Shown: positions 36,730 through 48,036 of the stretch, one piece after another | Layout of the letters: each line of letters begins with the position of its first letter | Numbering within the stretch: the stretch's first letter is position 1 | NCBI GenBank assembly: GCA_047495785.1 | Contig: JBLDXI010000055.1 | Span: 806,001-870,000, forward strand | Direction of reading: 5' to 3' | Source: Lepidodermella squamata | Taxonomy: Eukaryota; Gastrotricha | DNA: 64,000 nt | The notes under the pieces: model-generated | What the model was told of the DNA's origin: nothing | Databases searched by the model: none | What the model saw: the letters and a program-made list of their open reading frames with translations, nothing else | Made by a program: the position numbers and the translations under genes

Positions 36730-38547
36730 ATGGCCTCCAATCAGACAAATTCCGCAGACGCCGCAGTCACCTTACGCAGTAATAGCTCGGTAAATTGTTT
36801 TACTTGAGAGGCAATCAACCGACGTTTTCCAATTTTGAAGTGCTGCCGTTGCAAACAGCTTTACGAGCACCCTATCGTTTTGCCTCGGTGTGGCCATGCC
36901 TACTGTGAGAAATGTGTTGCCTGTGTTGCAAAAAAGGTCGTTCGTAGATCAAGCAACCCTGATCTGATCGATCTTATCGGCGTGTATTGCATTTCTTGCC
37001 AACATGACAAGATTTTACCTGAGGCACTTGTTCAAACTGTCCTGCATAAGCGGCCTATATCGGCGGCGGAGGACAGCCAACTTGGATTCTCGTGTAAGCA
37101 TACGGAATCAACCGAGCACAGAAATTACTGTAGCCATTGCGGCCGATGGTTTTGCGACTCATGTGTTGTGGCTCACAAGGAGAAACTCAAAATCGACATT
37201 GCATGGATTCACGGAGCGAGTGAACGCGAAAGCTGCTGAATGCATCGCTGGCGTCGAAAGTGGGGTCGAAGAAGCCATTGTTGAACGCAATCAGTTGCTT
37301 AGCCGGGCTAAGGACCATCTTGAAGATGCCAACAACGACGTTGCACTGCCTGTTCAGAAGTTGTTGACGACAAACTCGTTCCGATTGAAATTAGCTGATA
37401 TCATCCGAATGCGACAGGACTTGATCGATAGAGACTCTGAGGTGATTATTTCATGATTTTTTCGCCGTAATTCAGGCGGATTTTACAGATTAGTCGAGCC
37501 AATGTCACCGATTTGACTACATCGAAGTTTAATTTTCATTTTTGGAGCGCAGAGAATATGGAACTCTATGACGGCTTCTCTCCTGAGATGGATTTTTCCT
37601 ATGAAAATTCTGATTCATCCGATGAAGATTTCTCTGATAAAATTATGCTTGATAAAGCTGTCAAAAGCCGCAATTTTGACAATTTTTCCCGCATTTTGAA
37701 GCGTCCTGGTATGCCTGATGAGGCGGTTGTCGATTTGTTGCAATTTGTTGCTGAGTCGGACGATGTTGAAGCGTTTGAAAAAATCGCTGATCTTATCAAT
37801 AATGATCTGGATAACGATATTTCACTGCAAGCTTGGATCGATTTTGAGGTAGCCACGGCAGCGGTAAAATGTGGCAGCCGAGGAGTCTTGCAACAATTTC
37901 TAGCGAATTTTCCGTGTTTCGTAGACTCAAGGAATTCGTTGAATGAAAATCCTTTGATTTGCGCTGTCCGTACTGGAAGCCTTGAAATGGTGAAATTTTT
38001 GGTTGAAGAAAAGTCTGCCAATGCCTCTGCTCCTGGTACCAACATCTCGCCGCTAAATGAAGCCATGAAATCGGTGAAATTCAAAATTGCCAAGTTTTTG
38101 TTGGATTATGGAGCCGATGCTAACGTTTTCGATGACAAAGGTCTCGCCCCTATTCATTATGCCTGCAAATTCGAGTCGTTGGACATGGTGAGAGCGATAG
38201 CAGCGAAATTCCCTGGCCATGTGAACCTGAAAACAAAATAATCACCCGATGAATTGGTCCCGCTGATGCTTAGGCCTCAGCTCGAAATTGCCCGTTTTCT
38301 GCTGGACCACGGGGCAGACGTGAATATGACTGATGCTAAAGGGTTCCCGATCATCCATCATGCTGTTTCATCTGGCTATTCTGCGGTTGTCGAAGTCATC
38401 ATTGAAAAAAGGCCTCACATTTTGAATTTGGTTCTCGAATACGCCGCAAAGTCGAAACTAGAAGTGATGAAATCGCTTTGCGAGCGGTATTTGAGCAGAG
38501 GAAACGCTCAAGTTGGGAAGCGTCGAAGATTACTCGCTGATTGTTAA
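36730..38547 (+). pseudogene. RING - B-box - ankyrin copy F, broken
   Basis: Pieces by homology: 36730-36789, 36841-37200, 37205-37440, 37490-38547. RING (CCRC...CGHAYCEKC...CISC) and B-box are intact. At about 37205 the sequence jumps from the end of exon 2 (KIDIAW) into the middle of exon 3 (FTERVNAKAAE), so intron 2 and about 45 codons of coiled coil are gone and the frame shifts, giving a stop near 37239. A TAA at 38239-38241 also interrupts the ankyrin frame after NLKTK, with clear homology continuing (VPLM.....LEIARFLL) and ending VGKRRRL. The expected acceptor before RING exon 2 reads ttttccaa instead of ...ag, with a usable gaag a few bases later. With three independent defects I call it a pseudogene; a short RING-B-box protein could still be made. 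Confidence 0.8.
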
Positions 38548-38960
38548 TTTTTGTTGCGTTTTCATCTGATTTTTCTGAGTGATTTTTCATCTACAGGGTG
38601 TTTCATAAGATGGGGAATCTACCAGAAACATTTGTACGATTTTGCCGAAGAAAACCCGAAAAAAACGGTGGTTATTAATGATTTTCAGTTTTTTACGTGT
38701 CTTAACTTGATTGTTTTACGAGTTTCATAGCGTATCAGCATTTCAAAAACAGTCAGATCGACCAAGAAATACCCTATCATACGGGCGCCGTCGTTTACAA
38801 ATTATTTTTACAAAATTTCGGTCATTTGAGACAATGGTCGCCGTCCTAAAAAATCATTCTAGAACGCTGAAAACAGGTCTACTTAAGGCCTTCCCACAAA
38901 CTCGTTTCTTTTTTTTTCTCATGCGTATGCGAGTAAACACATACACATACAGCAAAAAGC

Positions 38961-39769
38961 ATACAGCCCCCGTTCACAAACTGATTTCTTTTCTCCTTGT
39001 ATGTGATTTTTTTCTGGCCGAAGAGGCCACTGAAAAAAATGACCAACTTCGATGGGGCTCGAACCCAGTCCGCCTGTTAAACAGGCCGGTCAATAGCAAC
39101 GGCACTATGTTGCCATCGTATTTATCCGTCGCTATAAAGTCGAAGATTAATGATTCATGCCCGCACTTGACCCATAAAACGCGGATAACTTTTATATAGA
39201 TATTAGCAACCAATAATTACACTGTAAAAAAAAGTTCGCTATTTAGCACTTGGCATTTAGCACGGCCGGTTATTTAGAATAAAAAATAAAACAATTTCGA
39301 ATCGCTAAATACCAGAAAACTATTTAGAATAATCGGGGGTTATTTATCCTGAGTAAAATAGGGCAAAATGGGGTTTAGAGTGCTTAAAAATAGGTGACTA
39401 AGAAAACAGGCCTTTTTATACTTTTTACCCAAAATTTGGTATTTATCACCGATAATTTCATTTTTCGGTAATTAGAAGCTTCAATTTAAATTTTTAGGCT
39501 AAATAGGAGGCTCCCAGGGTCCTAATTGCCCGAGTAAAAGTCGGTTATTTAGCGGCTAAATTGCGAACTTTTTTTTATAGTGTAGGCTTTTTATAGCGAC
39601 GGATAAATACGATGGCAACATAGTGCCGTTGCTATTGACCGGCCTGTTTAACAGGCGGACTGGGTTCGAGCCCCATCGAAGTTGGTCATTTTTTTCAGCG
39701 GCCTCTTGGGCCAGAAAAAAAATCACATACAGGGAGAAAAGAAATCAGTTTGTGAACGGGTCTGTATGC
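38961..39769. mobile_element. Foldback unit with ~177-bp arms, each carrying a tRNA-like segment
   Basis: Left arm about 38961-39137, right arm about 39593-39769, near-perfect reverse complements. Each arm contains a segment with a Pol III B-box match (GGTTCGAGCCC), an A-box-like TGGC...AGTG, a CCTG..CAGG hairpin and, in the element's direction, a run of T. On the plus strand the segment lies at about 39611-39680, on the minus strand at about 39048-39118. A clean cloverleaf cannot be drawn, because the acceptor-like CGATGG/CCATCG overlaps the T stem, and the would-be anticodon is TTA, so it is tRNA-derived and not a working tRNA. Confidence 0.55.
39220..39582. mobile_element. TA-flanked inverted-repeat element (MITE) nested in the foldback unit
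   Basis: Starts CACTGTAAAAAAAAGTTCGC, ends with the reverse complement (one mismatch: GCGAACTTTTTTTTATAGTG) and has TA directly outside both ends. The interior is built from drifting TATTTAGC/GGTTATTTAG words. There is no coding. It has the form of a Tc1/mariner-type non-autonomous element. Confidence 0.7.
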
Positions 39770-40273
39770 GATTTTTTTTCGCCAACACATACGACCCCGG
39801 CAAAAAACTTATTACAAATCACATACACATTTTTTCATACGAGTATGTGCGCAGACCTTTAGTAACTTTTTGAGCCGCATATTTTGGGGCCTAAATGACA
39901 TTAAAAAATTTAAATTGCCGAATTTTTAGTTAAAAATGTGATTTTCGGAATCTGCGATTTTTTAACCCTAGAAATGAGTTGATAAACACTTCGATTCAAA
40001 AAAAATTATTTTTCGCTAATTGCCGGTTACGGTTAGCTAATTGAGAGAAAAACCGGTAACCAGTGTGCAGAGCGTCATTGATTACCTACTGGGTTGTGTT
40101 TTTATTGCGAAATCGAAATTTTCAAGGGGGCAACCATTGTGTTGAGAATTTCTCAGTTTGTCAGTTCGAATTTGTGAACGACGGCGGCCGTATGATTCTT
40201 GTTACCTCAATTATAGGAGGAATGAATACCCGTTACGATCTTGGCTATTTTTTGTTTAGATTTTACTAAATAA

Positions 40274-42361
40274 ATGAAGTCAGCTGCCTCGAATGGTGCT
40301 GTTAATTCATCATTAACTGATGCACTGGTTAGTACTTGGTGACTAAATATTCAAACGTAGTATACTTGATAGTATGATTTCAGGGTTTGATTTGTTTAGT
40401 CTGCAAGAAGCGTTACGAGCGGCCAGTTTTACTCCCGCGATGTGGCCATACATTTTGCGAAAACTGCGTCAAACGCACTGCGAAGCCGACAATTGTCAGA
40501 AAAGCCGACCCAACCTACGGCCATTTAGAGGTCTACTGCCAGAAATGCGAAACTCCAAGCTTCTTCAAAAAAGACGAGCCTTTCAAAATCAACGCAGCAG
40601 TCCAGGACATTTTAAGCCGATTACCGGAGAAAACTGGCGCTGAGGATTCGCCACCGGGTACGGTTTGCGATCATATCGTTACGGGCAAAACTGAATGTGG
40701 CCACTGTAACTTGTCGTTTTGCGAGCCGTGCCTAGTTTGCCATAAAGAAATGCTGAAAATCGATATCGAATTTTTATCGCTCGACGTGAGTTTATTCCAT
40801 TTTAATCGCCGAATTTCGTTAAAAATTAAAAAAAAATTTAGTACGAGGATCGCTTGAAATCAAGCATTGAACGACTTGAAAGTGGTCGTGACAAATTGAG
40901 AGCGTCTATCGAGAATAAACTCGCCAATTTAGCTGCTGATATCAGACAAGTTGGCGATGATTTAATCGCCAAAATAACGGAATCAATCAAAAACGAAGTT
41001 GGCCGAATGATCGACGATCTCGGGCATGTGATGGAAGACTCGCTGAAAGAGCAAGACAGCCTAATACAATCGGGCAAATTGCACCTGGAAACGGCGACGA
41101 AAGATGTCAGAAAGCCTTCTCAGGCGTTGCTGCGGAAGAATTCGTTCCGTCTCGAACTCGATGAAATGGTCAATTTACGGCGCTTACTTGTCGAAAGAGA
41201 CAAAGAGGTTGACAATTTCTGTCTCATAATTTAATTTTTTTTTTTAATTTTGAATTTCAGATCTGCGACGCTAATAATTGTATAAGCCGTTGGGAAGCCG
41301 CCAAACTCAAATTTTCTCCCGCCTGTGACCTAATATTTAGCTCTGAAGATCCTGAAAACATCGAAATCGGCAGGGTTGTTACGGAAATGCCTGATAAAGA
41401 GGAGAAATTTGCTGAATTAGTCGAATTTGATAAGGCCGTGGCTGGCCGTAATTTCTGCGAGGTTTTCAGGGTCCTGAAACGGCCCGGAATCCCGGAAGAA
41501 ATATTGATAAACGTTATGCTGAAGCCTCAAATGATAGAAGCAGCCGAATCTGATGATGTTGAGCTGCTGGGCCAGCTGTTCGAAATCGCCGATCAGTTGG
41601 AAATCCCAGAGAAAACGTGGCTAGAATTCGACCTGGCCCATCGCTCGGCTGGTCTGGGCTCTAACGCAGTTCTTGATTTGATTTTAACAAAATTCCCGAA
41701 TTTTTTGAATGCCGAAAGCAAAGCTGACCTTACGCCATTGCATTGCGCTGTTAAGACGGGGAACATTGAGACAGTGAAATATCTGTTGCAGGAAAAATCA
41801 GCCGAACCGAATCCACAGGGTCGGAATAAAGTTTCTCCCTTGTGTTTAGCCATGAATTTGACCTACTTCGACATCGCGAAAATTCTGATTGAGAAAGGCG
41901 GTGATTTGTCGGCCGTTGATAACATCGGTTACGCGCCGATTCACTGGGCGTGTCGTCATAATTCGCTGGAAATGGTTAAACTTATTCTTGGTAAGCAGCC
42001 CGGCCACCTTGATTTGAAGGCTGACGGCGGAAATGGTGTCACTCCGCTGATGATCGCGACTGGGGTTGACGTGATGACTCATCTGCTTGACATTGGCGCT
42101 AATTTCGATTTGACCGACAAGCTTGGATATCGGGCGATTCACTACGCCATTTCGAGAGGTGACGCTGATTCAGTTGAAAAATTGCTCACCGAAGCGCCGA
42201 ATCTGCTCAATGTGGTTCATAACGGGAAGAGCCTGGAAGCGTGTGCCTCGAGTAAACCGGCTGTTTTGGGAGTTATCGCATCTTGCCGCAAACGGCTTCA
42301 TACTCTTCGCTCGCCTCTTGCGGAAAATGATGATGGGAATCGAAAGCGTCGCCGAATTTGA
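40274..42361 (+). CDS. RING - B-box - coiled-coil - ankyrin protein, copy G
   Basis: Exons 40274-40327, 40384-40785, 40842-41207, 41261-42361; 640 aa. RING CLVC...CGHTFCENC...CQKC; B-box CDH...CGHC...FCEPCLVCH; exon 3 again 366 nt; about six ankyrin repeats (GYAPIHWACRHNSLEMVKLI, YRAIHYAISRGDADSVEKLL); ends RKRRRI. It resembles copies A and B (EEI..NVMLKP block) more than C-F, although it lies at the far end, so the array did not grow by simple neighbour-to-neighbour duplication. Coding sequence is slightly richer in G and C than in the C-F copies. Confidence 0.85.
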
Positions 42362-43317
42362 CCAAAACCCTCAAGTTTTATAAACCTTTTTTGTTACAAC
42401 ATTTTCTTTTTATCCACATCTCATCATCGGCGTGTTTTACAATCAATTCAACTAATCATGAGCTGTTAAAATAAAATGAGAGAATGCAGAAAAATGACTT
42501 CTTTTGCCAAACTTCAGCTGTTATAGTTCGAATCCAGATCCAGATCCACATGTGCTGAACACTAATAGTCAGTTCGGAGATCTTTTGATTATTCTCGAAT
42601 TTGGCTTGCAATAGGTAAGTACAATATGGATTACTCCGCTCTCTACGAAAAGCAATGTTATTTCAAATTTGGCGCGATGATTCATCGCCATCAGTGATTA
42701 CGCAACACTATAATTCCACATTTTTCAAAGTTTTTTGTATGCGGGTAGAGTATATTCGGGGCAGAATGAGCGTTGGAGGAATGACTCGCTCTATCGATAG
42801 GTGCTGATTCTGCATAAATCGAAGGTGCCATACCAGGTGAATTTCGCCTGTGTCCAAAATTAGGTCAAAGCCACCTACCTGATACAGGTAGGAATTTACA
42901 TTTTCAGAAAAAATCTGATGATTGCGAGCCCAATTGTTCTTCTGTATTTCACAGTTCTAGGGCAAAAGATCGATTTTTGGTTAATTCAAATACAATTTGT
43001 TTAAAATGAGGGCAGCGCAGACTAAACTTTCGTTTTTGCCAGGTGAGCGACCAGCGACCACTTAGCGGTTCAAAAATGGCAGAGACGAGGCTCTCCTAAT
43101 TTTGTACGCTGAAAGTGATGGATGCGGGAGTAACGTTTTTGATTACGTCATTGATGATTCATCAGACGATTTGAGAAATAATTACCAAGTTTCAAGTTTA
43201 GCGCAACAGAAATGCCAACTTGAAATCGGAAACATTTTTGTTGCGCAATCTGTTATGCCGCCTAAATAAAACGGAAGCATAGTGCTTTGCAACTGAATCA
43301 TTCATTTTTGTTCGGAA
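42362..43317. other. Spacer between copy G and the NMRAL1-like gene
   Basis: 956 bp with no open frame, tRNA or clear repeat that I can support. A poly-adenylation-like aataaa lies near 42470, shortly after the copy G stop. Confidence 0.5.
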
Positions 43318-44352
43318 ATGCCCACACACAGTTTCAGTGAGAAAATCATTGCCGTTATTGTCGGCAACAACGTAGATTCGCAGGGCGGAACACTGGTTCG
43401 GGCATTGGCTGCCGATCACGACATTTTCACCACTAGAGCTATCGTTTCGCCGAAGCTCTCAGCTGAGGACCAGCAGACTCTCGAAAAATTAGGAGCTCAA
43501 GTCGTTGCAGTTGACCTCGAAGATGAAGCGGGCCTGGCAAAAGCTGTCGATCAGTGCTACGGCATGTTCTGCTTCACATTCTACTGGGACCTTATGGACC
43601 CTGAATTGGAGAAACGCCAAGCCGCTAACATGGCTCATGCTGCTAGGTACTTGATTCTGCTGGAGAAAAACTGATGATTTCGTGTCATTTTTTTCGCTAA
43701 CAACAGAATCGGAGCAGTGAAGCATGTCATCTGGTCGACGCTCGAGGATACGCGGCAACAACTTCACAACGCTGAGAATATGCCCACGCTGTTCGAAAAG
43801 TACAAAGTACCACAACACGACGCAAAAGCCGAAAGCGACGCGTTTTTCTCCGATTTGCCGACAACGTACCTCTTGACGCCCTATTGTTGGGAATGTTTCA
43901 TGAAGTCAGAATGGAGGTTGATGAAGCCATCACAAGATAACCACATCACTCTTGCTGTGCCAATGGGCAAGGCCAATCGATTGGCTGGGATGGCGAACGA
44001 AGATATCGGAAAATGCGCTCTTGGAATTTTCAAGCGACCTGATGAATACATAGGCAAAAGAGTCGGAATTGTTGGCGAATCACTGACTCTTCGCGAAATC
44101 GCTGACAAAATGACGGCGGCTTTTGGGCGGGATGTTTTCTACCGCAGCGTGCCATTTGATGAATACCGTCAGCAAACGGATGTCAAAGGTATTGTGGAAC
44201 GTGGCAATATGTTTCAGTACTACTGCGAGTGTGAGCAAGATTTCCACGCGGCACGGAGTGTCGACGAGTCCTGGAAGTTGAACCCTGATATGATGAGCTT
44301 CGATGAGTGGCTTCAGAAGAATAAGCAGCAATTCAACCTTGATGCCAAGTGA
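43318..44352 (+). CDS. NmrA-like family protein (NMRAL1/HSCARG type)
   Basis: Exons 43318-43646 and 43707-44352 joined in phase 2; 324 aa, the usual length for NMRAL1-like proteins. The family has a Rossmann fold that binds NADP(H) without dehydrogenase activity and acts as a redox sensor in the cytoplasm. Here the usual GATG.QG dinucleotide loop is changed to VGNNVDSQGG, which may weaken NADP binding. Other family marks are present: the (V)KHVIWSTLEDTR strand after the intron, AVPMG, and IGKRVGIVGESLT. The second exon runs to a TGA before an aataaa-containing 3' region. It is unrelated to the neighbouring RING array. Confidence 0.82.
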
Positions 44353-46058
44353 CATCTTTTTACCTCTACTGATTTTTCTAATTCAATCTTTTCGTATCCG
44401 AAGTCGAGTTAAATAAATAACGATTAATTGCACGATCGCTATTTCATTTTTCTATTCGAGATCTGACGGATTCTCATTTAGCTTCTCATTAGGCGTAGCG
44501 CGCAAAGCAAAAAGGTGTGCGTAAATTGAACAAAGCGCGACACGTAATACGCACTTGCGCGACACTTGAAATTACGCGACGTTTTGGGTTTCTCATTTTT
44601 AGGTGCTGCTTCAAAAATTCATATTTTCGGCCGGCTGTGTACTGGCTCATGAAAAATTATTAACTACCTATTTCACAAACTGGCTCACAATTTAGGCGGC
44701 CAAAACCAAAATGAGCCTGCTCTTTTCCAATTTCACACATTTCGGGCGCACGCTCGCGGCTCAACGAACATGATTGGTCGGCGAACATGGCAACGCGCGT
44801 CTGTTGCAACCGTGCAGCCAATTATTTTCTGATGTTCCCATATATATGCGGTTTTATCGCGCAAATAGTGCACGATGACAAGAGAGATGAAGAATGAGGA
44901 GAGAAATGAATCGAAGGGTCGCAGGGGCTCGCTTTCAATATCACAAGGTCACAACAGCATCGCGTGACCCCGCGCACCCGACGCTGTCTATAAACGCTTA
45001 ATAAATTATTAGGTGCGTTTACACGAGCACTAGGAGCGGGAGCGAACGGGAACGAAAATTGCAAGCGCGCACCACCTTGAAGGAATGATTCCTCCAAGCG
45101 CACCACGCATTTACACAGCAGGGCGCGAAAGAGAGTGAGTGCGCACGACAAAGGTTGCCGCGCGCGACCCTTGCAAACTGCGCCACCTCCTATCGCTAAT
45201 TATTGGTGTTATTTGGTACTGAAACCAGTCATTTGAATCAATCGAAGTGTGAAAACCGCGCCAAATTACAATTTGAAATAAAATTACTAACACACCAGCT
45301 TTATACTCTCGTATTCGCTATAACTTCGCTATGATTTTTCGCGAAAAATGCCTCTTACAAGCACCGCTCATTTTGATGTCGTCACTGCGTCGCCGTCAAA
45401 TGGCGCGCATCCGGAATAGTATTATCATGCTAGCCGTCGTCAGCAGCATGGTTAACCGATGCCGCTGGTTGGCACCGAGGTCTACCCATTGGTCGTCGTT
45501 CCACAGTTCAACGATCGCGAGTTCCTTGATGGCTTTCGATTAACTCGCGAAGCCTTCGCGATTTTATGCAATATTTTGCGCCCGCATATATCACGATTAG
45601 TGCACGATGACAAGAGATAAATGAAGAATGGGGAGATCGACGCGTTGAAGGGACTCGTTTTCCATATCAAATTGCGGCCATCTACAGGTTGTTTTGTGTC
45701 ACCTCTCAAAATAGTTAAGCGCGCAGGTGTGTACCGCCGCACTTTGTGCACCGCACCGCGCCACCTGGATCATCACGCGACGCGCCGAGGTCACCACAAC
45801 ATCGCGTGACCCCGCGCACTCAACGCTGTCTATTACTCGCCGTCGATCAAAGTTAGCTCCGCCCTATGCAACTTAAAAAGACACAGTTTAGCGAACGCTT
45901 CACCCTGTTGGCATCAAATGAAATTTCCTTTCAATTTTCAATTCGTTGTGATTTTTCCTTGAGCGCTTCAATTTTCTCTTCGAATTTTCAACTACAATAA
46001 AAATGTTCTTCATTTATTTATTCTAATTTATTTTAATTTTAATTTATTCATTGTTTAG
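44353..46058. other. 1.7-kb spacer with diverged direct repeats and a Harbinger fragment
   Basis: Two related stretches, about 44867-44995 and 45599-45835, share GTGCACGATGACAAGAGA at the left and CGCGTGACCCCGCGCAC(C/T)C with ACGCTGTCTAT at the right; the second carries about 100 extra bases inside. Between them (about 45010-45120) is a GTGCGTTTACACGAGCAC word followed by a GCATTTACACAG word, which may mark element ends. A Harbinger transposase piece overlaps the second repeat. Confidence 0.45.
45477..45620 (+). pseudogene. Harbinger-type transposase N-terminal fragment
   Basis: A 47-codon frame contains FNDREFLDGFRLTREAFAIL followed by CNILRPHI, the F...FR.....F..L...L.PH pattern that opens PIF/Harbinger (HARBI1/ALP1-type) transposases, and ends at a TAA. 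It has no helix-turn-helix or DDE part. Confidence 0.5.
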
Positions 46059-46655
46059 ATGGGTTTTACGAAAACTCTGATTCTACTCGCTCTTTATTAT
46101 CGATTAACTCAACGCCGACTTGGTCGAGCTAAGCGGCGTTGCGGAATTCGAAAAATTTGGCGCGATCGGCCCAATCATGGCGAATATGAAACTTTGGTGC
46201 TGAAATTGAAGAGAGAAGACCCTCAACAGTTCTTCATGATGTTTCGAATGTCTCCTGAGCGTTTCGACGAATTACTCGATATAATCTCGCCTCATCTACC
46301 TCCTGTCCAGCATTGCGGTCGTCGTCGAATTAGCAATGGTGAACGTCTCGCCATCACGCTCAGGTTTCTTCTCACCGGCGATGAGCAAAAAACGATTGCT
46401 CTTAGCTATCGAGTTGGCATCAGCACTGTTAGTAAGATCCTCCGCGAAACTCTGCAGGCCATCTGGGACGGTTTACAGCCACTCTACCTACCCGAACCGA
46501 CTCCTGAAGTGGCTATTGGCTCTAACAAGTGTTTGAATTTTCCAAGCTGCGTCGGCGGCGATCACGTTCGAGTGCCGTCTCCGAAATTTTCAGGCTCGAA
46601 AAATTACAACTGCTATAAATTTGTTCTAATGGCCTTTATGCAAGAAGCAAAATGA
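46059..46655 (+). CDS. HARBI1/ALP1-like protein, truncated
   Basis: 198 aa in one exon. It shows the family order: basic N-terminus, FRMSPERFDELLDIISPHLP, GRRRISNGERLAITLRFLLT, the helix-turn-helix-like SYRVGISTVSKI, then CVGGDHVRV and SGSKNYN, the start of the DDE nuclease with its first aspartate. The protein stops there, about half the usual length, so the other catalytic acids are missing and it cannot cut DNA. It may be a decayed transposase or a shortened domesticated DNA-binding protein. The first ATG follows a tttag that resembles an acceptor, so an upstream exon cannot be excluded. Confidence 0.6.
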   Translation: MGFTKTLILLALYYRLTQRRLGRAKRRCGIRKIWRDRPNHGEYETLVLKLKREDPQQFFMMFRMSPERFDELLDIISPHLPPVQHCGRRRISNGERLAITLRFLLTGDEQKTIALSYRVGISTVSKILRETLQAIWDGLQPLYLPEPTPEVAIGSNKCLNFPSCVGGDHVRVPSPKFSGSKNYNCYKFVLMAFMQEAK

Positions 46656-47245
46656 GACTTCTTGGTATGCTTTTCATGCTGTCGAAAACGCAAAAGAATG
46701 TCTTGAAAAATAGTGAGAAATTGATGTCGCAATCTGCTTGACCTCTTGATTGGAAATAATCATTTTTCTCTGGTCATAAATTACTCATCTCGCATCTGTC
46801 ATTGTTTCTGTGAAATCAATAAATAAAAATCAACTTTCCGGTCAACTTTGTTTTTTGTGCTCGACTTTTTTCTTCAACTTGGAAATTGTAGTCGGTCGCG
46901 TTTACTTGTTCACATTTTTTTATACGGTCACAATTTTCCGATTTCAAAAATTGGCTGCGCTATGTTCTTGGGTCGCCACTTGTGGAATTAGTCACAAGTC
47001 GTTACCGGGTCGAAAAATGCAACGGCGTAACTGTTGCTCAACTTTGCTGTTGCTAAAGAAAATCGCCGAGGTGCGCGCGGTTGAAATCGCCGAGACGCCG
47101 CGACGCCGGTGCGCGGGCTTAATTACTAGACACACACCGTAAATCACGCAACGGCCGCGATAACTCGAGTAGCGTCCTACATTTTCAAATTTCATAATTC
47201 TCGTTATTATCTCAATTTAAACTTGATTTCTCGGTCATCGTCGTC
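46656..47245. other. Spacer upstream of the MGN-type genes
   Basis: 590 bp. A frame at 46810-47142 has no recognisable domain and no splice support. I see no repeat or RNA gene. Confidence 0.4.
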
Positions 47246-47883
47246 ATGGGAAACGCTCTGAGTCAGGCGGCAGGAAAAATTCAAAATCACCTCGAACTAG
47301 CGTTTTACGCTCTATGCGATTATCAAAGTGACTACTTCAACCCAGCCAAACGCGTTGAGGCGCATCGGCGCATGGCCCTGTTCTACAACTCACTACGCGA
47401 GTTTATCTCACTAGACGGCCTCACCATTGAAAACAGGCGCAAACTCGAGAAGACTGTTCGCCACGTATCGACAATCGTTTGTTTTCTCAGTCACGAGCGA
47501 AACATCGCGTGAGTTTTTCATCACCTGATTTTCGTTCAAGTATCAACATTTCCTGCTATTTCAGCAACGCGTCAGTTGTCGAGGCTGTGGAGGAATTCAA
47601 GCGTGGATACGAAGACGCGTGGCAATTCTTTCAGGATCGTAAAGATAACAAACCGCAAACAGCGATCGGTAGTTTCTTCAAGTCAGCCGCCAGAGTCTTC
47701 GCTCACCTCCTCGTTGGTGCTGGGGTCGGCGCAGCTATCGGCGCTGCCGTGGGGCCTGTCGGCATAGTGACCGGTGCCCTGGCTGGTGGCGCTCTATCGG
47801 GCTCTGTTGGCCTTATTCGCGAGGCTTTGCCGCCGCCGAAACTCGAACCGCCGCGCCGCAAGCCGATAAATGGCAACCAATAA
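47246..47883 (+). CDS. Small MGN-start protein with glycine zipper, paralogue 1
   Basis: Exons 47246-47508 and 47565-47883, phase 2, 56-nt intron; 193 aa. It starts MGNALSQ, an N-myristoylation-like signal (Gly2, small residue at 6). The N-terminal ~115 residues are amphipathic helix (KRVEAHRRMALFYNSLREF), followed by KPQTAIGSFFKS and a long glycine zipper at about 136-172 (GAGVGAAIGAAVGPVG), then a proline-rich basic tail EPPRRKP. Such zippers pack helices in membranes. No family name comes to mind. It is paired with the next gene, which has the same exon lengths. Third codon positions are strongly C/G, unlike the RING array, hinting at high expression. Confidence 0.8.
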
Positions 47884-48036
47884 TTTTTGCATTTGCGAGC
47901 TTTTTGAGGTCATCGCATTTTATTAGTACTTTCGCGTCGCGGTTTTATTTGCCAATGACCTTATTACGTTCAGAATAACAAGCTTTCATTAAATTCATTC
48001 AATTTTTTTTAGAATTGTTGTTGTCATATTGATAAA

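Larger units (their letters stand above)
38548..40273. other. 1.7-kb spacer between copies F and G, occupied by nested repeats
   Basis: Holds a foldback unit with tRNA-like arms (38961-39769) and, in its centre, a TA-flanked inverted-repeat element (39220-39582). The outer parts (38548-38960 and 39770-40273) show no gene; (ca)catacaca-like words flank the arms. Confidence 0.6.

Noticed and set aside
39611-39680. Functional tRNA gene
   Set aside because: The B-box is good, but no proper acceptor stem forms and the anticodon would read a stop codon.
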